A DNA stretch of 39,102 bases from Paraburkholderia panacisoli (GTDB taxonomy: Bacteria; Pseudomonadota; Gammaproteobacteria; Burkholderiales; Burkholderiaceae), in assembly GCF_008369935.1 (NCBI RefSeq), contig NZ_VTUZ01000068.1:1-39102 (forward strand), given 5' to 3'. Shown here piece by piece: positions 24,180 to 32,289 of the stretch (the stretch's first letter is position 1; each line of letters opens with the position of its first letter). The notes under the pieces are model-generated. The model did not search any database. It was not told where the DNA came from and worked only from the letters and a program-made list of their open reading frames with translations. The translations under genes were made by a program, and so were the position numbers.

Positions 24180-25526
24180 ATGGTCCACCCCGCCCCGCTG
24201 GACAGGTTAGGCTGGCAGTGTTCATCCCGAACTGGAGACCATCATGGACGCCGTAACGCTCGTGGGTATCAATCTGGGCAAACACAGCTTTCACCTGCAT
24301 GGGCAGGACGCTAAAGGCAAGGCTGTGTTCCGTAAAAAGGTGAGCCGCAAGCAACTGATCGAATTCTTCGCGACGTTCCATGCCTGTACCGTGGTTATGG
24401 AGGCCTGCGCCGGTTCGCATCATATGGCCCGCAAGCTGGCCGAATTCGGACACGCGGTGCGCCTGATCTCGCCGCAGTTCGTCAGGCCGTTCGTCAAGTC
24501 AAACAAGAATGATTTCGTCGATGCCGAGGCGATCTGCGAAGCAGCGTCGCGCCCCGCCATGCGATTCGTAACCCCGAAGACGGAATCGCAACAGACGCTT
24601 TCAGTGCTGCATCGTGTGCGTGAGTCGATGGTGCGCGAACGCACCAGAACCGTCAACCAAATGCATGGATTTCTCCTCGAGTTTGGCATCAGTCTGCCAG
24701 TGGGCAACGCCACCGTCACACGTCTGCCGGCCGTGCTCGCCATGCAAGAACTGCCGCCCCGACTAATTGCGATTCTCGAACGCCTCCACGGGCACTTCAA
24801 GTACCTTGAGGAACAGATTGGTGAGATTGACCAGGAGCTCGCACGTCGGCTCGCTGAGGACGAGGTTGGACAGCGCCTGATGAGCATCCCGGGAGTCGGC
24901 CCCGTCACCGCGAGCGCGTTGGCCGCGAAAATGGGCGACGCAAAGCAGTACGGCTGCAGTCGCGATTTTGCGGCATCGGTTGGGCTCGTTCCGCGGCAAT
25001 ACAGCACGGGCGGCAAGACCAATCTTCTGGGGATCAGCCGACGCGGCGACAAAAATGTCAGGCGCCTGCTCGTCCTGTGCGCCCGAGCCTACATGCGAGG
25101 CCTGGAGAAACGAACCGGTCGCCTGGCAGACTGGGTTCGCGCAATGCTCGCGCAGCGGCATTCAAACGTGGTGGCGTGTGCGCTGGCCAACAAGCTGGCC
25201 CGGACCGCCTGGGCCATTGTTGCGCGCCAAACCACATTTGACGCAGGGTTCTCAAGCCATCCACTCTGAACGGGTACAGCTTTACCATTGCTTACAAAGC
25301 ATCCAACTGGTTTTGCGACGACTGAAAATTGATGACGTGAACGGCATACCGGCCTGCCGAAGAACCTGAGTGCCAAAGAGGCTTTTCGAAGCCGATCCAC
25401 TGTTAAGGATCGTCAGGCGCGAATCTCATCGTGGCGCGGAGAGCAATCCCCACAACGACGCCGAATAGATTTAAGCAAGCCAAACTCGCCATTGAAAATC
25501 AGGGTTGCAAAAATGGGGTGGACCAT
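24180..25526 (+). mobile_element. IS1111-type (IS110 family) element with 12-bp inverted repeats
   Basis: ATGGTCCACCCC (24180-24191) and its exact inverse GGGGTGGACCAT (25515-25526) flank the transposase. Subterminal inverted repeats of this kind define the IS1111 group within IS110. The left non-coding part is short (about 52 bp between repeat and gene) and the right is long (245 bp), as expected for the group, whose guide RNA is made from the right end. In this group the true ends lie a few bases outside the repeats, so the boundaries are approximate. Confidence 0.88.
24244..25269 (+). CDS. IS110/IS1111-family transposase with Asp-to-Asn at the first catalytic site
   Basis: The protein is 341 residues and complete. 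Glu53 (VVMEACAGSHHMAR) and Asp90/Asp93 (SNKNDFVDAEAI) of the DEDD site are present, as are the C-terminal motifs (SIPGVGPVTASALAAKMG; VPRQYSTGGKTNLLGISRRG). The first catalytic residue, Asp in the family's GIDLGKH motif, is Asn10 here (GINLGKHSFH; codon AAT). A single G-to-A change in GAT explains it. This Asp binds the catalytic metal in RuvC-like enzymes, so activity is expected to be lost or much reduced. The rest of the gene shows no decay, so the change is recent or tolerated. Distant from the IS110 transposase at 18108. Confidence 0.93.
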   Translation: MDAVTLVGINLGKHSFHLHGQDAKGKAVFRKKVSRKQLIEFFATFHACTVVMEACAGSHHMARKLAEFGHAVRLISPQFVRPFVKSNKNDFVDAEAICEAASRPAMRFVTPKTESQQTLSVLHRVRESMVRERTRTVNQMHGFLLEFGISLPVGNATVTRLPAVLAMQELPPRLIAILERLHGHFKYLEEQIGEIDQELARRLAEDEVGQRLMSIPGVGPVTASALAAKMGDAKQYGCSRDFAASVGLVPRQYSTGGKTNLLGISRRGDKNVRRLLVLCARAYMRGLEKRTGRLADWVRAMLAQRHSNVVACALANKLARTAWAIVARQTTFDAGFSSHPL

Positions 25527-25739
25527 AGCTTTGGCACATTGATGCCGTGCGTTCCTGGTGGCCCTCAATCGTGCCAACTTCGCTGAAGGGGGGCGATGTC
25601 CATTCCATCTCGGCCACAAGGCACCGTTCCTGAGTCGCATCGGTTGGCCGTTCCAACGGCGGATTCTATTGCGACAGCTCCCGAATTTGCAGCATACAGG
25701 AGTGACGCATCTATTCCAGAGATCGCGAGCCGCAGCGGT

Positions 25740-26100
25740 TCAGCGCATACTGTATCGGAGCCGGGCCATTTGTTCGGCCGCGTTTTCGAGAAGTGTCACA
25801 ACATCCCCGATTGCGATGTCAAGCGTGATCGGCCCAGGCGCGGGGGAAAAGCATCCGGCAAAGCCTTCACCGAGATACGCAAACGCCGACGTATCGATCG
25901 CACCGGACAACACCGAGGCCGGAACACCAGCAGCGGACGCGTATTGAGCCGCAAGAAACGGAGGCGGGCCGCGCAGCGTCTCAGTATCCGAGTGGCCTTT
26001 GCCAGTGATCAGCCGGTCAACGTCCTTGAGCGCCAGTTCGAGTCCGATATGCCGCGCGACCGGTTGGGCTCCCCGTTCGCGTTGAGGGCCGGTGATGTTG
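25740..26100 (-). pseudogene. glycerate kinase, C-terminal fragment
   Basis: On the minus strand the frame reads GLELALKDVDRLITGKGHSD, then TETLRGPPPFLAAQYASAAG, then VPASVLSGAIDTSAFAYLGE and FSPAPGPITLDIAIGD..LLENAAEQMARL, to TGA at 25740-25742. These are the C-terminal motifs of type-1 glycerate kinase (GlxK-like: ADLVITGEGxxD-T, GKTPxGVA, PGPMSLEEA). About 115 of the usual ~380 residues are present. There is no start codon; the frame simply emerges from the end of the thiolase gene, whose stop is at 26102. The 5' two thirds were replaced by the thiolase/SDR segment or deleted. The Lys in GKG and the GPP in place of GKTP indicate drift. Confidence 0.7.
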
Positions 26101-26101
26101 C

Positions 26102-27310
26102 TCAGACGATCTCAATCGCCAGCGCCGTGGCCTCGCCCCCGCCGATGCACAGACTCGCCACGCCTCGCCTGGCGCCGCGCTGGCGAAGCGCGCCTAGCAG
26201 CGTCACGACAAGGCGCGCGCCCGTCGCGCCGATCGGGTGACCCAGCGCGCAGGCACCGCCATGCACGTTCACGCGCTCGTGAGGCAGCGACAGCTCGCGC
26301 ATCGCGGCCATGACTACCACGGCGAATGCCTCGTTGATTTCCCAAAGGTCTACATCGCCAACCTGCCACCCCACCTTGGTGAGCAACTTCTGGATCGCAC
26401 CCACGGGCGCAGTGGTGAACCAGGCCGGCTCCTGTGACTGTGTGGCGTGCCCATGGATAATGGCCAGCGGTGCTAAACCACGTTCGCGTGCGGTGGACTC
26501 GCGCATCAGCACCACGGCCGCTGCACCATCGGCGATCGAGCTCGAGTTCGCCGCCGTGACTGTGCCGTCCTTGGCGAAGGCGGGTTTGAGGGTGGGGATC
26601 TTGTCCAGTTGCGCCTTCGCGGGCGCCTCGTCCGCGTCGACGAGTTTCTCGCCGCTGCGACCCGGCACTGCCACCGGCGTGATCTCCCACCGGAACAGAC
26701 CGTCGCGCTGTGCCTGCTGCCCGCGCAGCGTGGAGGTGGAAGCATAGGCGTCTTGCTCCTCACGCGTGAAACCGAAGTGGCGCGCGCAGTCCTCGGCGAA
26801 GGTGCCCATCAGACGGCCGTCGGAGGCGGAGCCGTAGTGATCCTCCAGGCCGTCGAAGAACATGTGGTCCAGCATCTGGCCATGCCCCAGGCGCTGGCCC
26901 GAGCGCGCCTTGGGCAACAGGTAAGGCGCGTTGCTCATGGATTCCATGCCGCCGGCCACGATAATGTGTTGACTCCCTCCCAGTAGCAGGTCGTGCGCCA
27001 GCATCGTTGCCTTCATGCCCGAGCCGCAGACCTTGTTGATCGTGGTGCAGCCCACTGAGACCGGCAAACCCGCCCCTAGCGCCGCTTGACGTGCGGGCGC
27101 CTGACCTAGGCCAGCCGGCAACACGCAGCCCATGAGCATCTCGTTCACGGCCTCCGGCTGCAGCCCGGCCCGATGCACGGCCGCACGGATGGCGGTGGCG
27201 CCCAGTTGGGGCGCGGTCAGAGAGGCAAAGTTGCCCTGGAAGCCACCCAGCGGCGTGCGGGCGGCAGCGACGATGACGACGGGATCATTGGAAGTCGAAG
27301 AGGCAGGCAT
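26102..27310 (-). CDS. acetyl-CoA acetyltransferase / thiolase
   Basis: The start is ATG 27310, five bases after GGAGA. The 402-residue protein has the full thiolase set: the acyl-carrying Cys95 (INKVCGSGMKA), the His of the NEAF loop (INEAFAVVVMA), His358 (CALGHPIGATGAR) and the general-base Cys388 (SLCIGGGEA). The covering-loop methionine (DHMFFDGLEDHY) is typical of biosynthetic/acetoacetyl-CoA thiolases. It condenses or cleaves acetyl-CoA units, e.g. in short-chain beta-oxidation or ketone-body metabolism. It follows an SDR gene by 154 bp on the same strand, and the pair suggests the last two steps of a beta-oxidation route. Downstream is only a glycerate-kinase stump. Confidence 0.95.
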   Translation of the reverse strand: MPASSTSNDPVVIVAAARTPLGGFQGNFASLTAPQLGATAIRAAVHRAGLQPEAVNEMLMGCVLPAGLGQAPARQAALGAGLPVSVGCTTINKVCGSGMKATMLAHDLLLGGSQHIIVAGGMESMSNAPYLLPKARSGQRLGHGQMLDHMFFDGLEDHYGSASDGRLMGTFAEDCARHFGFTREEQDAYASTSTLRGQQAQRDGLFRWEITPVAVPGRSGEKLVDADEAPAKAQLDKIPTLKPAFAKDGTVTAANSSSIADGAAAVVLMRESTARERGLAPLAIIHGHATQSQEPAWFTTAPVGAIQKLLTKVGWQVGDVDLWEINEAFAVVVMAAMRELSLPHERVNVHGGACALGHPIGATGARLVVTLLGALRQRGARRGVASLCIGGGEATALAIEIV

Positions 27311-27464
27311 GCGAGTCTCCATCCGCCGCTTCATGGCGGCGTTGAAAAGGGGTTAGGAAAGTTAGGTGGTCCATGAATCAGCTGACCCGATCGGGATTCG
27401 GCGACTCAGGCCAACTGAAGCAAGGCGGCAGCAGGAATCGTGATGCGTAGTCCAGACGCTGGGT

Positions 27465-28232
27465 TCACCTGGCCGCCATGCGAATAGCGCCGTCAAGCCG
27501 AATTACCTCGCCGTTGAGGTAGGTGTTTTCGACGATGTGCAGCACAAGGCCCGCGAACTCTTCAGGCCGTCCAAGGCGCGCGGGAAAGGGGACCATCTTC
27601 CCGAGGGCGTCTTGTGCCTCCGTGGGCATGCCCTTGAGCATCGGCGTCTCCATGATTCCGGGCGCGATGGCGACCACGCGAATGCCATGGCGGGCCAGTT
27701 CGCGCGCGATAGGCAGCGTCATCGCCACGACGCCGCCTTTGGAGGCGGCGTAGCCTGCTTGCCCGATCTGGCCATCGAAGGCCGCGACAGAAGCGGTATT
27801 GATGATGACCCCGCGCTCGCCATCGGTCTCTGGCATGTTCTCGGCCATGCAGGCGGCGGCCAGCCGTACCATGTTGAAGGCGCCAATCAGGTTGATCTGA
27901 ACGGTGCGCGCGAAATTCTCTAGCCGGTGCGGTCCTTCGCGTCCGAGCACTTTCTCGGCGGGCGCGACGCCTGCGCAATTGATCAGGCCATTCAATGTGC
28001 CGAAGGTGTCGCGGAACACGGCCAACGCACCGTCCGCGCTGGCTGCGTCAGAGATGTCCGCCTTGGCGAAGTGGGCGTTTCGGCCAAGTTCTGCCGCCAG
28101 CGCGGTACCGGCGTCTTCGTTCAAGTCGACGAGCAGCACGCGGGCGCCGCCCGCTACCAAGCGGCGCGCCGTGGCTGCGCCGAGCCCTGAGCCACCGCCT
28201 GTGACTACGAAACCTTTACGTTCAATCTGCAT
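27465..28232 (-). CDS. SDR dehydrogenase, 3-hydroxyacyl-CoA dehydrogenase type 2-like
   Basis: ATG 28232 has AGGAGA upstream and gives a 255-residue classical SDR. It has the cofactor motif TGGGSGLG (11-18), an Asp after beta2 (VDLNED, favouring NAD), NCAG (85-88), catalytic Asn114, Ser148 (NTASVAAFDGQ), Tyr161 and Lys165 (YAASK). The overall sequence, including the PLxxLGRPEEFAxLVxHIVEN-type end, matches human HSD17B10-like 3-hydroxyacyl-CoA dehydrogenases. With the thiolase downstream it would perform the third and fourth steps of beta-oxidation. The frame is open far upstream of the ATG, but that part is shadow. It is divergent from the AraC gene, which may control it. Confidence 0.93.
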   Translation of the reverse strand: MQIERKGFVVTGGGSGLGAATARRLVAGGARVLLVDLNEDAGTALAAELGRNAHFAKADISDAASADGALAVFRDTFGTLNGLINCAGVAPAEKVLGREGPHRLENFARTVQINLIGAFNMVRLAAACMAENMPETDGERGVIINTASVAAFDGQIGQAGYAASKGGVVAMTLPIARELARHGIRVVAIAPGIMETPMLKGMPTEAQDALGKMVPFPARLGRPEEFAGLVLHIVENTYLNGEVIRLDGAIRMAAR

Positions 28233-28591
28233 TTCTGTCTCCTGAGAGTGACCACCGTGATGCGCTACGTACCGGGGCCGTACTCTGCTGTGAGCAGGAA
28301 ATCCGGAGCCATGATGCCCTTGGACGGTTGGGTGATACGACCGGCACGCGGGGCCACCGCGGACGACAAAGCTACGTTCGCGGCGATCTACTGGCTGGTT
28401 ATGGTAAGCGGCAGACGAGAGTACGCCCATGCCCATAGACCTCTTCATGCATGAGCCTTTCGGACATACCGTGCCGGCATTCGGCTGTTCAGCGGTGCCC
28501 GTCGGCCGATGACTACTGGCTGTCAGTCGTGGCACGTTTCGCTTACGCGCGGCAGCGATTAACATCAGTGCACTTTCTGTGGAACCTGACC
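28233..28591. other. 359-bp divergent intergenic region between SDR and AraC genes
   Basis: The region should hold both promoters and the regulator's binding sites. The frame of the AraC gene extends upstream to 28451, but those codons lack the family signature. No clear operator repeat was found by eye. Confidence 0.4.
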
Positions 28592-29614
28592 ATGAACGAC
28601 GCGCAAGACAAGGGCACAACTTCTATCGGCCTCGTGCGTGAAGCGATTCTTGTCGCTACGCAACGCAATCTGGATGTGCCGGCCGCACTGCAGCATGCTG
28701 GCATCGCGGCAGAATTGTTGAACGCTCCGAGAGCCCGGGTGCCCGCGTTAGCGTTTTCGCGCCTGTGGGCGACTCTGGCCGACTTAATGGACGACGAGTT
28801 TTTTGGTCTGGACAGCCACCCATTGCGCCGGGGCAGTTACGCTCTGATGTGCCACGCGGTTCTGCATGCTGAAAACCTCGAACACGCGCTGCGTCGCATG
28901 CTGAAGTTTCTGCGTGCGGTTCTCGACGACATTCATGGGGAGCTACGCTGTGAGGGCGAGCATGCACTGATCATCCTGCATGATGATGGGCTGACGCGCC
29001 GCCTCTTTACCTACGGAACGTGGTTCATCCTCGTGCACGGCCTCGCGTGCTGGCTGGCACGCAGACGGATTCCGCTGATCGAGATGAGGTTTCGCGCTTC
29101 GGCGCCAATCGATGACAGCGACTACCGCATGCGCTTCTGCCAGGACGTGACATTCTCCGCAGACGAGACCCTGATCCGGTTCGATCGCAGTTTCCTCGAC
29201 CTCAAACTGTCCGAGACGGAAACGAGCCTGCGTGCATTCCTGCAGAACGCACCAGCGAACATCCTGGTTAAATATCGCAACGAATCCAGCACTACTGCCC
29301 TGATACGGCGCCGCTTGCGAAACCAGGTTCCCGACGACTGGCCCGACCTCGACGCGCTATCGCGGTTTCTGAATCTGTCCTCGGCCACGCTGCAACGCCG
29401 CCTGCTCGCCGAAGGCACGAACTACCGGCAGCTGAAAGACGAACTGCGCCGTGACATCGCCATCGAGTTGTTTTCCAGCAGTTCTCTCACGGTCGCGGAA
29501 GTCGCTGCACGGACTGGATTTCAGGAAACCAGCGCATTTCACAGAGCCTTCAGGAAGTGGACTGGGGCCAGCCCTGGAATGTATCGCCATGGCAGGACGA
29601 ATCCTTCAGTTTAG
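28592..29614 (+). CDS. AraC-family transcriptional regulator (arabinose-binding-domain type)
   Basis: The start is set at ATG 28592 (MNDAQDKGTTSIGLVREAIL), which matches the usual beginning of this OruR/ArgR-like class; GGAA lies upstream. The 340-residue protein has an N-terminal ligand domain (~20-215; e.g. FGLDSHPLRRGSYALMCHAV) and a C-terminal AraC helix-turn-helix pair (~240-335). The latter includes LDALSRFLNLSSATLQRRLL and LTVAEVAARTGFQETSAFHR, then FRKWTGASPGMYR. It likely senses a small organic compound and activates neighbouring catabolic genes: the divergent SDR-thiolase operon and/or the tannase-like gene 547 bp downstream. Confidence 0.93.
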   Translation: MNDAQDKGTTSIGLVREAILVATQRNLDVPAALQHAGIAAELLNAPRARVPALAFSRLWATLADLMDDEFFGLDSHPLRRGSYALMCHAVLHAENLEHALRRMLKFLRAVLDDIHGELRCEGEHALIILHDDGLTRRLFTYGTWFILVHGLACWLARRRIPLIEMRFRASAPIDDSDYRMRFCQDVTFSADETLIRFDRSFLDLKLSETETSLRAFLQNAPANILVKYRNESSTTALIRRRLRNQVPDDWPDLDALSRFLNLSSATLQRRLLAEGTNYRQLKDELRRDIAIELFSSSSLTVAEVAARTGFQETSAFHRAFRKWTGASPGMYRHGRTNPSV

Positions 29615-29861
29615 AGCTGATAGCGTTGTCAGGACGCAGTTGGCGCGTTCAGATGTGCCTGTACGTCTGAGCGGTCAAAAGATTCGAGCCCTCGTTTTCA
29701 AACCGGGCGTCGCGGAAGAGCGTCGCGGCCGACTCAAGGCACAATCCGGCGACCAAACGGACTGCAGACAGGCGGGTGGCACCGAAGCGGAAATCCGCTG
29801 ACACTCACTTGATCCTCGCGGCTATGGGCCGTCGGGTGCGAAGCGCGCGGAAAGAACAGCC

Positions 29862-29898
29862 TGTCCACAGACCTCATTCAAACTGAGGCCTGTGGACA
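29862..29898. promoter_or_regulatory. long inverted repeat (15-bp arms) upstream of the tannase gene
   Basis: TGTCCACAGACCTCA (29862-29876) and TGAGGCCTGTGGACA (29884-29898) pair with a single mismatch around a 7-nt loop. No T-run follows on either side, so a simple terminator is unlikely. An operator for a dimeric regulator, or a bidirectional transcript end between the AraC and tannase genes, are the main options. Confidence 0.55.
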
Positions 29899-30108
29899 TG
29901 GATTGAGGTTCCAACCAGGTTGACACTGCAATCGCGTTCGGCAAAGGAAGACAAGCGTCGCGCCCGGTTGCGGAGTACCCGGGCTTGGCTCCTTGACGAC
30001 CACGCACTTGATCGCTGCCGTAGAAGAAGTGAAGCGTTACCGCATTGCGTGGCATATGGCTGCGGCTTCTGCTCACGCGTCACGCGCATAGCAGCGAGGA
30101 AAGGAAAA

Positions 30109-30136
30109 TTGCTCGGAATCATCAGATCAGTATAGT
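30109..30136 (+). promoter_or_regulatory. sigma-70-like promoter for the tannase gene
   Basis: TTGCTC (30109-30114) and TATAGT (30131-30136) are separated by 16 bp in an AT-rich stretch that is unusual for this window. The start codon is at 30161, giving a short leader that contains the GGAG ribosome binding site. Confidence 0.45.
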
Positions 30137-30160
30137 TTTTCTAAATATATGGAGACAGGA

Positions 30161-31849
30161 ATGGGAACTCGGTTAAGAAGCCGCCGAAGCTGGGCAATTA
30201 TGGGTGCCTTGTTAGCGGCATCGGCTGTTGTTGTATCCGGCTGCGGCGGCAATGACGCCGCGCCGGCAAACAGCGCGGTGCAGACGTCAGCCGCGAAGTG
30301 CACTGCGTTGGCTGGTATGACCGTTCCCGCCGCCTCGATCGGGCTGCCGACAACCGGTGCCACTGTTGTATCCGCGACGCTCGTTGCTGATACGGATTCC
30401 GGCAACACAAATGGTGAGTATTGCAAAGTGCTCGGGAGTATTCATCCGGTGGATTTCAATGCGCCCGATATTCGCGCGGAGGTGGACCTTCCGACTAACT
30501 TCAACGGAAAATCGGTTCACTTCGGCGGCGGGGGGTTTGATGGCACCATCCCCGATACTGAGGGCTCTCCCGCTGATGGTTTCCTGATTGGCGCGGAGCC
30601 CGCAGGTGTCACCACGCCGTTGCGCAGAGGTTACGTGACTCTCGGGAGCGACGGTGGTCACGAGGGAACCGCCTTCGATGGCTCATTCGCAGAAAATGAT
30701 GAGGCACTTGCAAATTACGCAGGCGACCACATCAAGAAGACGCATGATTTTGCGGCGTACCTGGCAAAGCTACGTTATGGATCGGTCTTTGTTCACAGTT
30801 ATTATATTGGTGGGTCAGGCGGCGGACGACAAGGCCTGATCGCGGCGCAGCGATTCCCACAGGACTACGACGGTATCATTTCGACATTTCCCGCTTCAGG
30901 AATAACAGGACTATGGCTCCAAATGGGCAGGATTTCGCGATCTCTGTTCGCGCCCGGAGGATACGTCACCCCTGCCAAGGGCAAGGCCATTCTGGCAGCG
31001 GTCATGAAGCAATGTGACGCCTTGGATGGCGTGGCGGACGGCATTATCAGTAACCCTGCAGCGTGCGCGTTCGATCCAACACCGATTCGCTGCTCCGGCG
31101 GAGCCGACACGGGTGACGCCTGCTTGTCCGACGCGCAAATCAGTACAATGACCACTGCTGGGACACCGCTTAACTTGAGCTTCGATCTGGCCAACGGAAT
31201 TCGGTCTTTTCCGGCCTATAACTCGTTCTCCGGGGCAGACTTTTGGTCCACGGCGGTGGCTTGGGGCGCATCGGCGACCGATGCCACAATCGAACCCGGA
31301 GTGTTTGGGAAAAGCGCGTTCTATTACACATTTTCAAACGACATGCTCCGGTTTGCGGTCGCGCGCGATCCTGGCATGAGCATTTTCAATTTCGACCCTG
31401 CCAGCCCACGACAAGCAGCCCCGCGAGTTCAAGCGGTGAGCGCGCTCATGGATAGCACGAGCACTGACCTGACTCAATTCCAAAGCCGCGGTGGCAAGAT
31501 CATTCTCCAACACGGGCAGTCAGACCAGTTCATTCCAGCTCAACTGTCGATTGACTACTATAACCGTCTGGTATCGAGGTTCGGGCAAGGGCCACTTAAT
31601 AAGTTTTTGAAGTTTTACGTGGTACCGGGAGCGGCCCACGGTTTCGGCGGACAGTTCAATGCTTCATACGATGGTCTGACGGCGCTGGACAATTGGGTCA
31701 CGGGAGGGACGGAGCCTCATAATCTGACTATCACCGACCTTGCTCCGCCAACAACTGGACGGACCCGACCAATGTGCGAATACCCACAGTGGCCCAAATA
31801 CGTCGGTGGCGACCAGAATCTCGCAACCAGCTTCGTGTGCTCGAATTAG
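30161..31849 (+). CDS. tannase/feruloyl esterase family lipoprotein lacking the usual disulfide cysteines
   Basis: ATG 30161 follows GGAG at six bases and is preferred to the ATG at 30149. The 562-residue protein begins with a lipoprotein signal (RSRRSWAIMGALLAASAVVV, lipobox VSGC, Cys28), so it is probably anchored in the outer membrane or exported. The tannase fold is evident: nucleophile Ser219 in GGSGGGRQG, Asp455 in HGQSDQFIPA, His493 in GAAHGFGG. Classical members carry a CS-D-HC motif in which cysteines next to Ser and His form a disulfide. Here both are Gly (218 and 494), a concerted change. It should hydrolyse ester bonds of an aromatic acid (galloyl, feruloyl or phthalate-type). It may be regulated by the upstream AraC protein. 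Confidence 0.92.
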   Translation: MGTRLRSRRSWAIMGALLAASAVVVSGCGGNDAAPANSAVQTSAAKCTALAGMTVPAASIGLPTTGATVVSATLVADTDSGNTNGEYCKVLGSIHPVDFNAPDIRAEVDLPTNFNGKSVHFGGGGFDGTIPDTEGSPADGFLIGAEPAGVTTPLRRGYVTLGSDGGHEGTAFDGSFAENDEALANYAGDHIKKTHDFAAYLAKLRYGSVFVHSYYIGGSGGGRQGLIAAQRFPQDYDGIISTFPASGITGLWLQMGRISRSLFAPGGYVTPAKGKAILAAVMKQCDALDGVADGIISNPAACAFDPTPIRCSGGADTGDACLSDAQISTMTTAGTPLNLSFDLANGIRSFPAYNSFSGADFWSTAVAWGASATDATIEPGVFGKSAFYYTFSNDMLRFAVARDPGMSIFNFDPASPRQAAPRVQAVSALMDSTSTDLTQFQSRGGKIILQHGQSDQFIPAQLSIDYYNRLVSRFGQGPLNKFLKFYVVPGAAHGFGGQFNASYDGLTALDNWVTGGTEPHNLTITDLAPPTTGRTRPMCEYPQWPKYVGGDQNLATSFVCSN

Positions 31850-32289
31850 TTCGGTTGGCGGCGCGCCCATGCGCAGTTCCGGGTGGTTGCCGTTACGCCC
31901 GGTTCTGCCAGCATTAGACCAGGCGCATACGCTCCGACCCGATGCAAAGCACCACCTCCTTGCCGAAGCGCAAGGGCATCGGGCTCGCGGCCGTATTGAC
32001 CGGGCTCAACCGCATTTCGTTGCGGAGGAACCTTCCGTCGATCTGCTGTAAGCGCCGCGGGAGGGCTGTTGTGATTCTTTGGACAAGCGTTGAAGAACCC
32101 GTCGCCAGCGAGGCTTGTCCTGAGACTTTGCACACGGAGGCTAGCTAACGTTCGGCGCGCTGCGGGGACACGATAAGGGAAATGCCACAGTGAGTAGAGA
32201 GTGTGGCGCGCGGATGACCAAAGCTGCTTAAGGTCAAAGGCGCAAGCTGTTTCCGTTGTCATATTTATGCAAAGATAGGGGTCGTCAAG
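31850..32289. other. 440 bp intergenic, possible small remnant on minus strand
   Basis: A minus-strand stretch (about 31914-32060) reads RRLQQIDGRFLRNEMRLSPV and EVVLCIGSERMRLV, which looks like protein but has no start or recognised family. The rest, towards 32289, should hold the promoter of the FAD oxidoreductase gene. Confidence 0.35.

Larger units (their letters stand above)
29615..30160. other. 546-bp region between AraC and tannase genes
   Basis: No gene is supported. It contains a strong 15-bp inverted repeat (29862-29898) and, near its right end, a promoter-like pair before the tannase gene. The rest is featureless. Confidence 0.5.

Noticed and set aside
25410..25740. Search for a protein upstream of the glycerate-kinase stop
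   Set aside because: Frames of 60-130 codons on both strands give no motif; the plus-strand ones from 25558 on are antisense to the kinase fragment.
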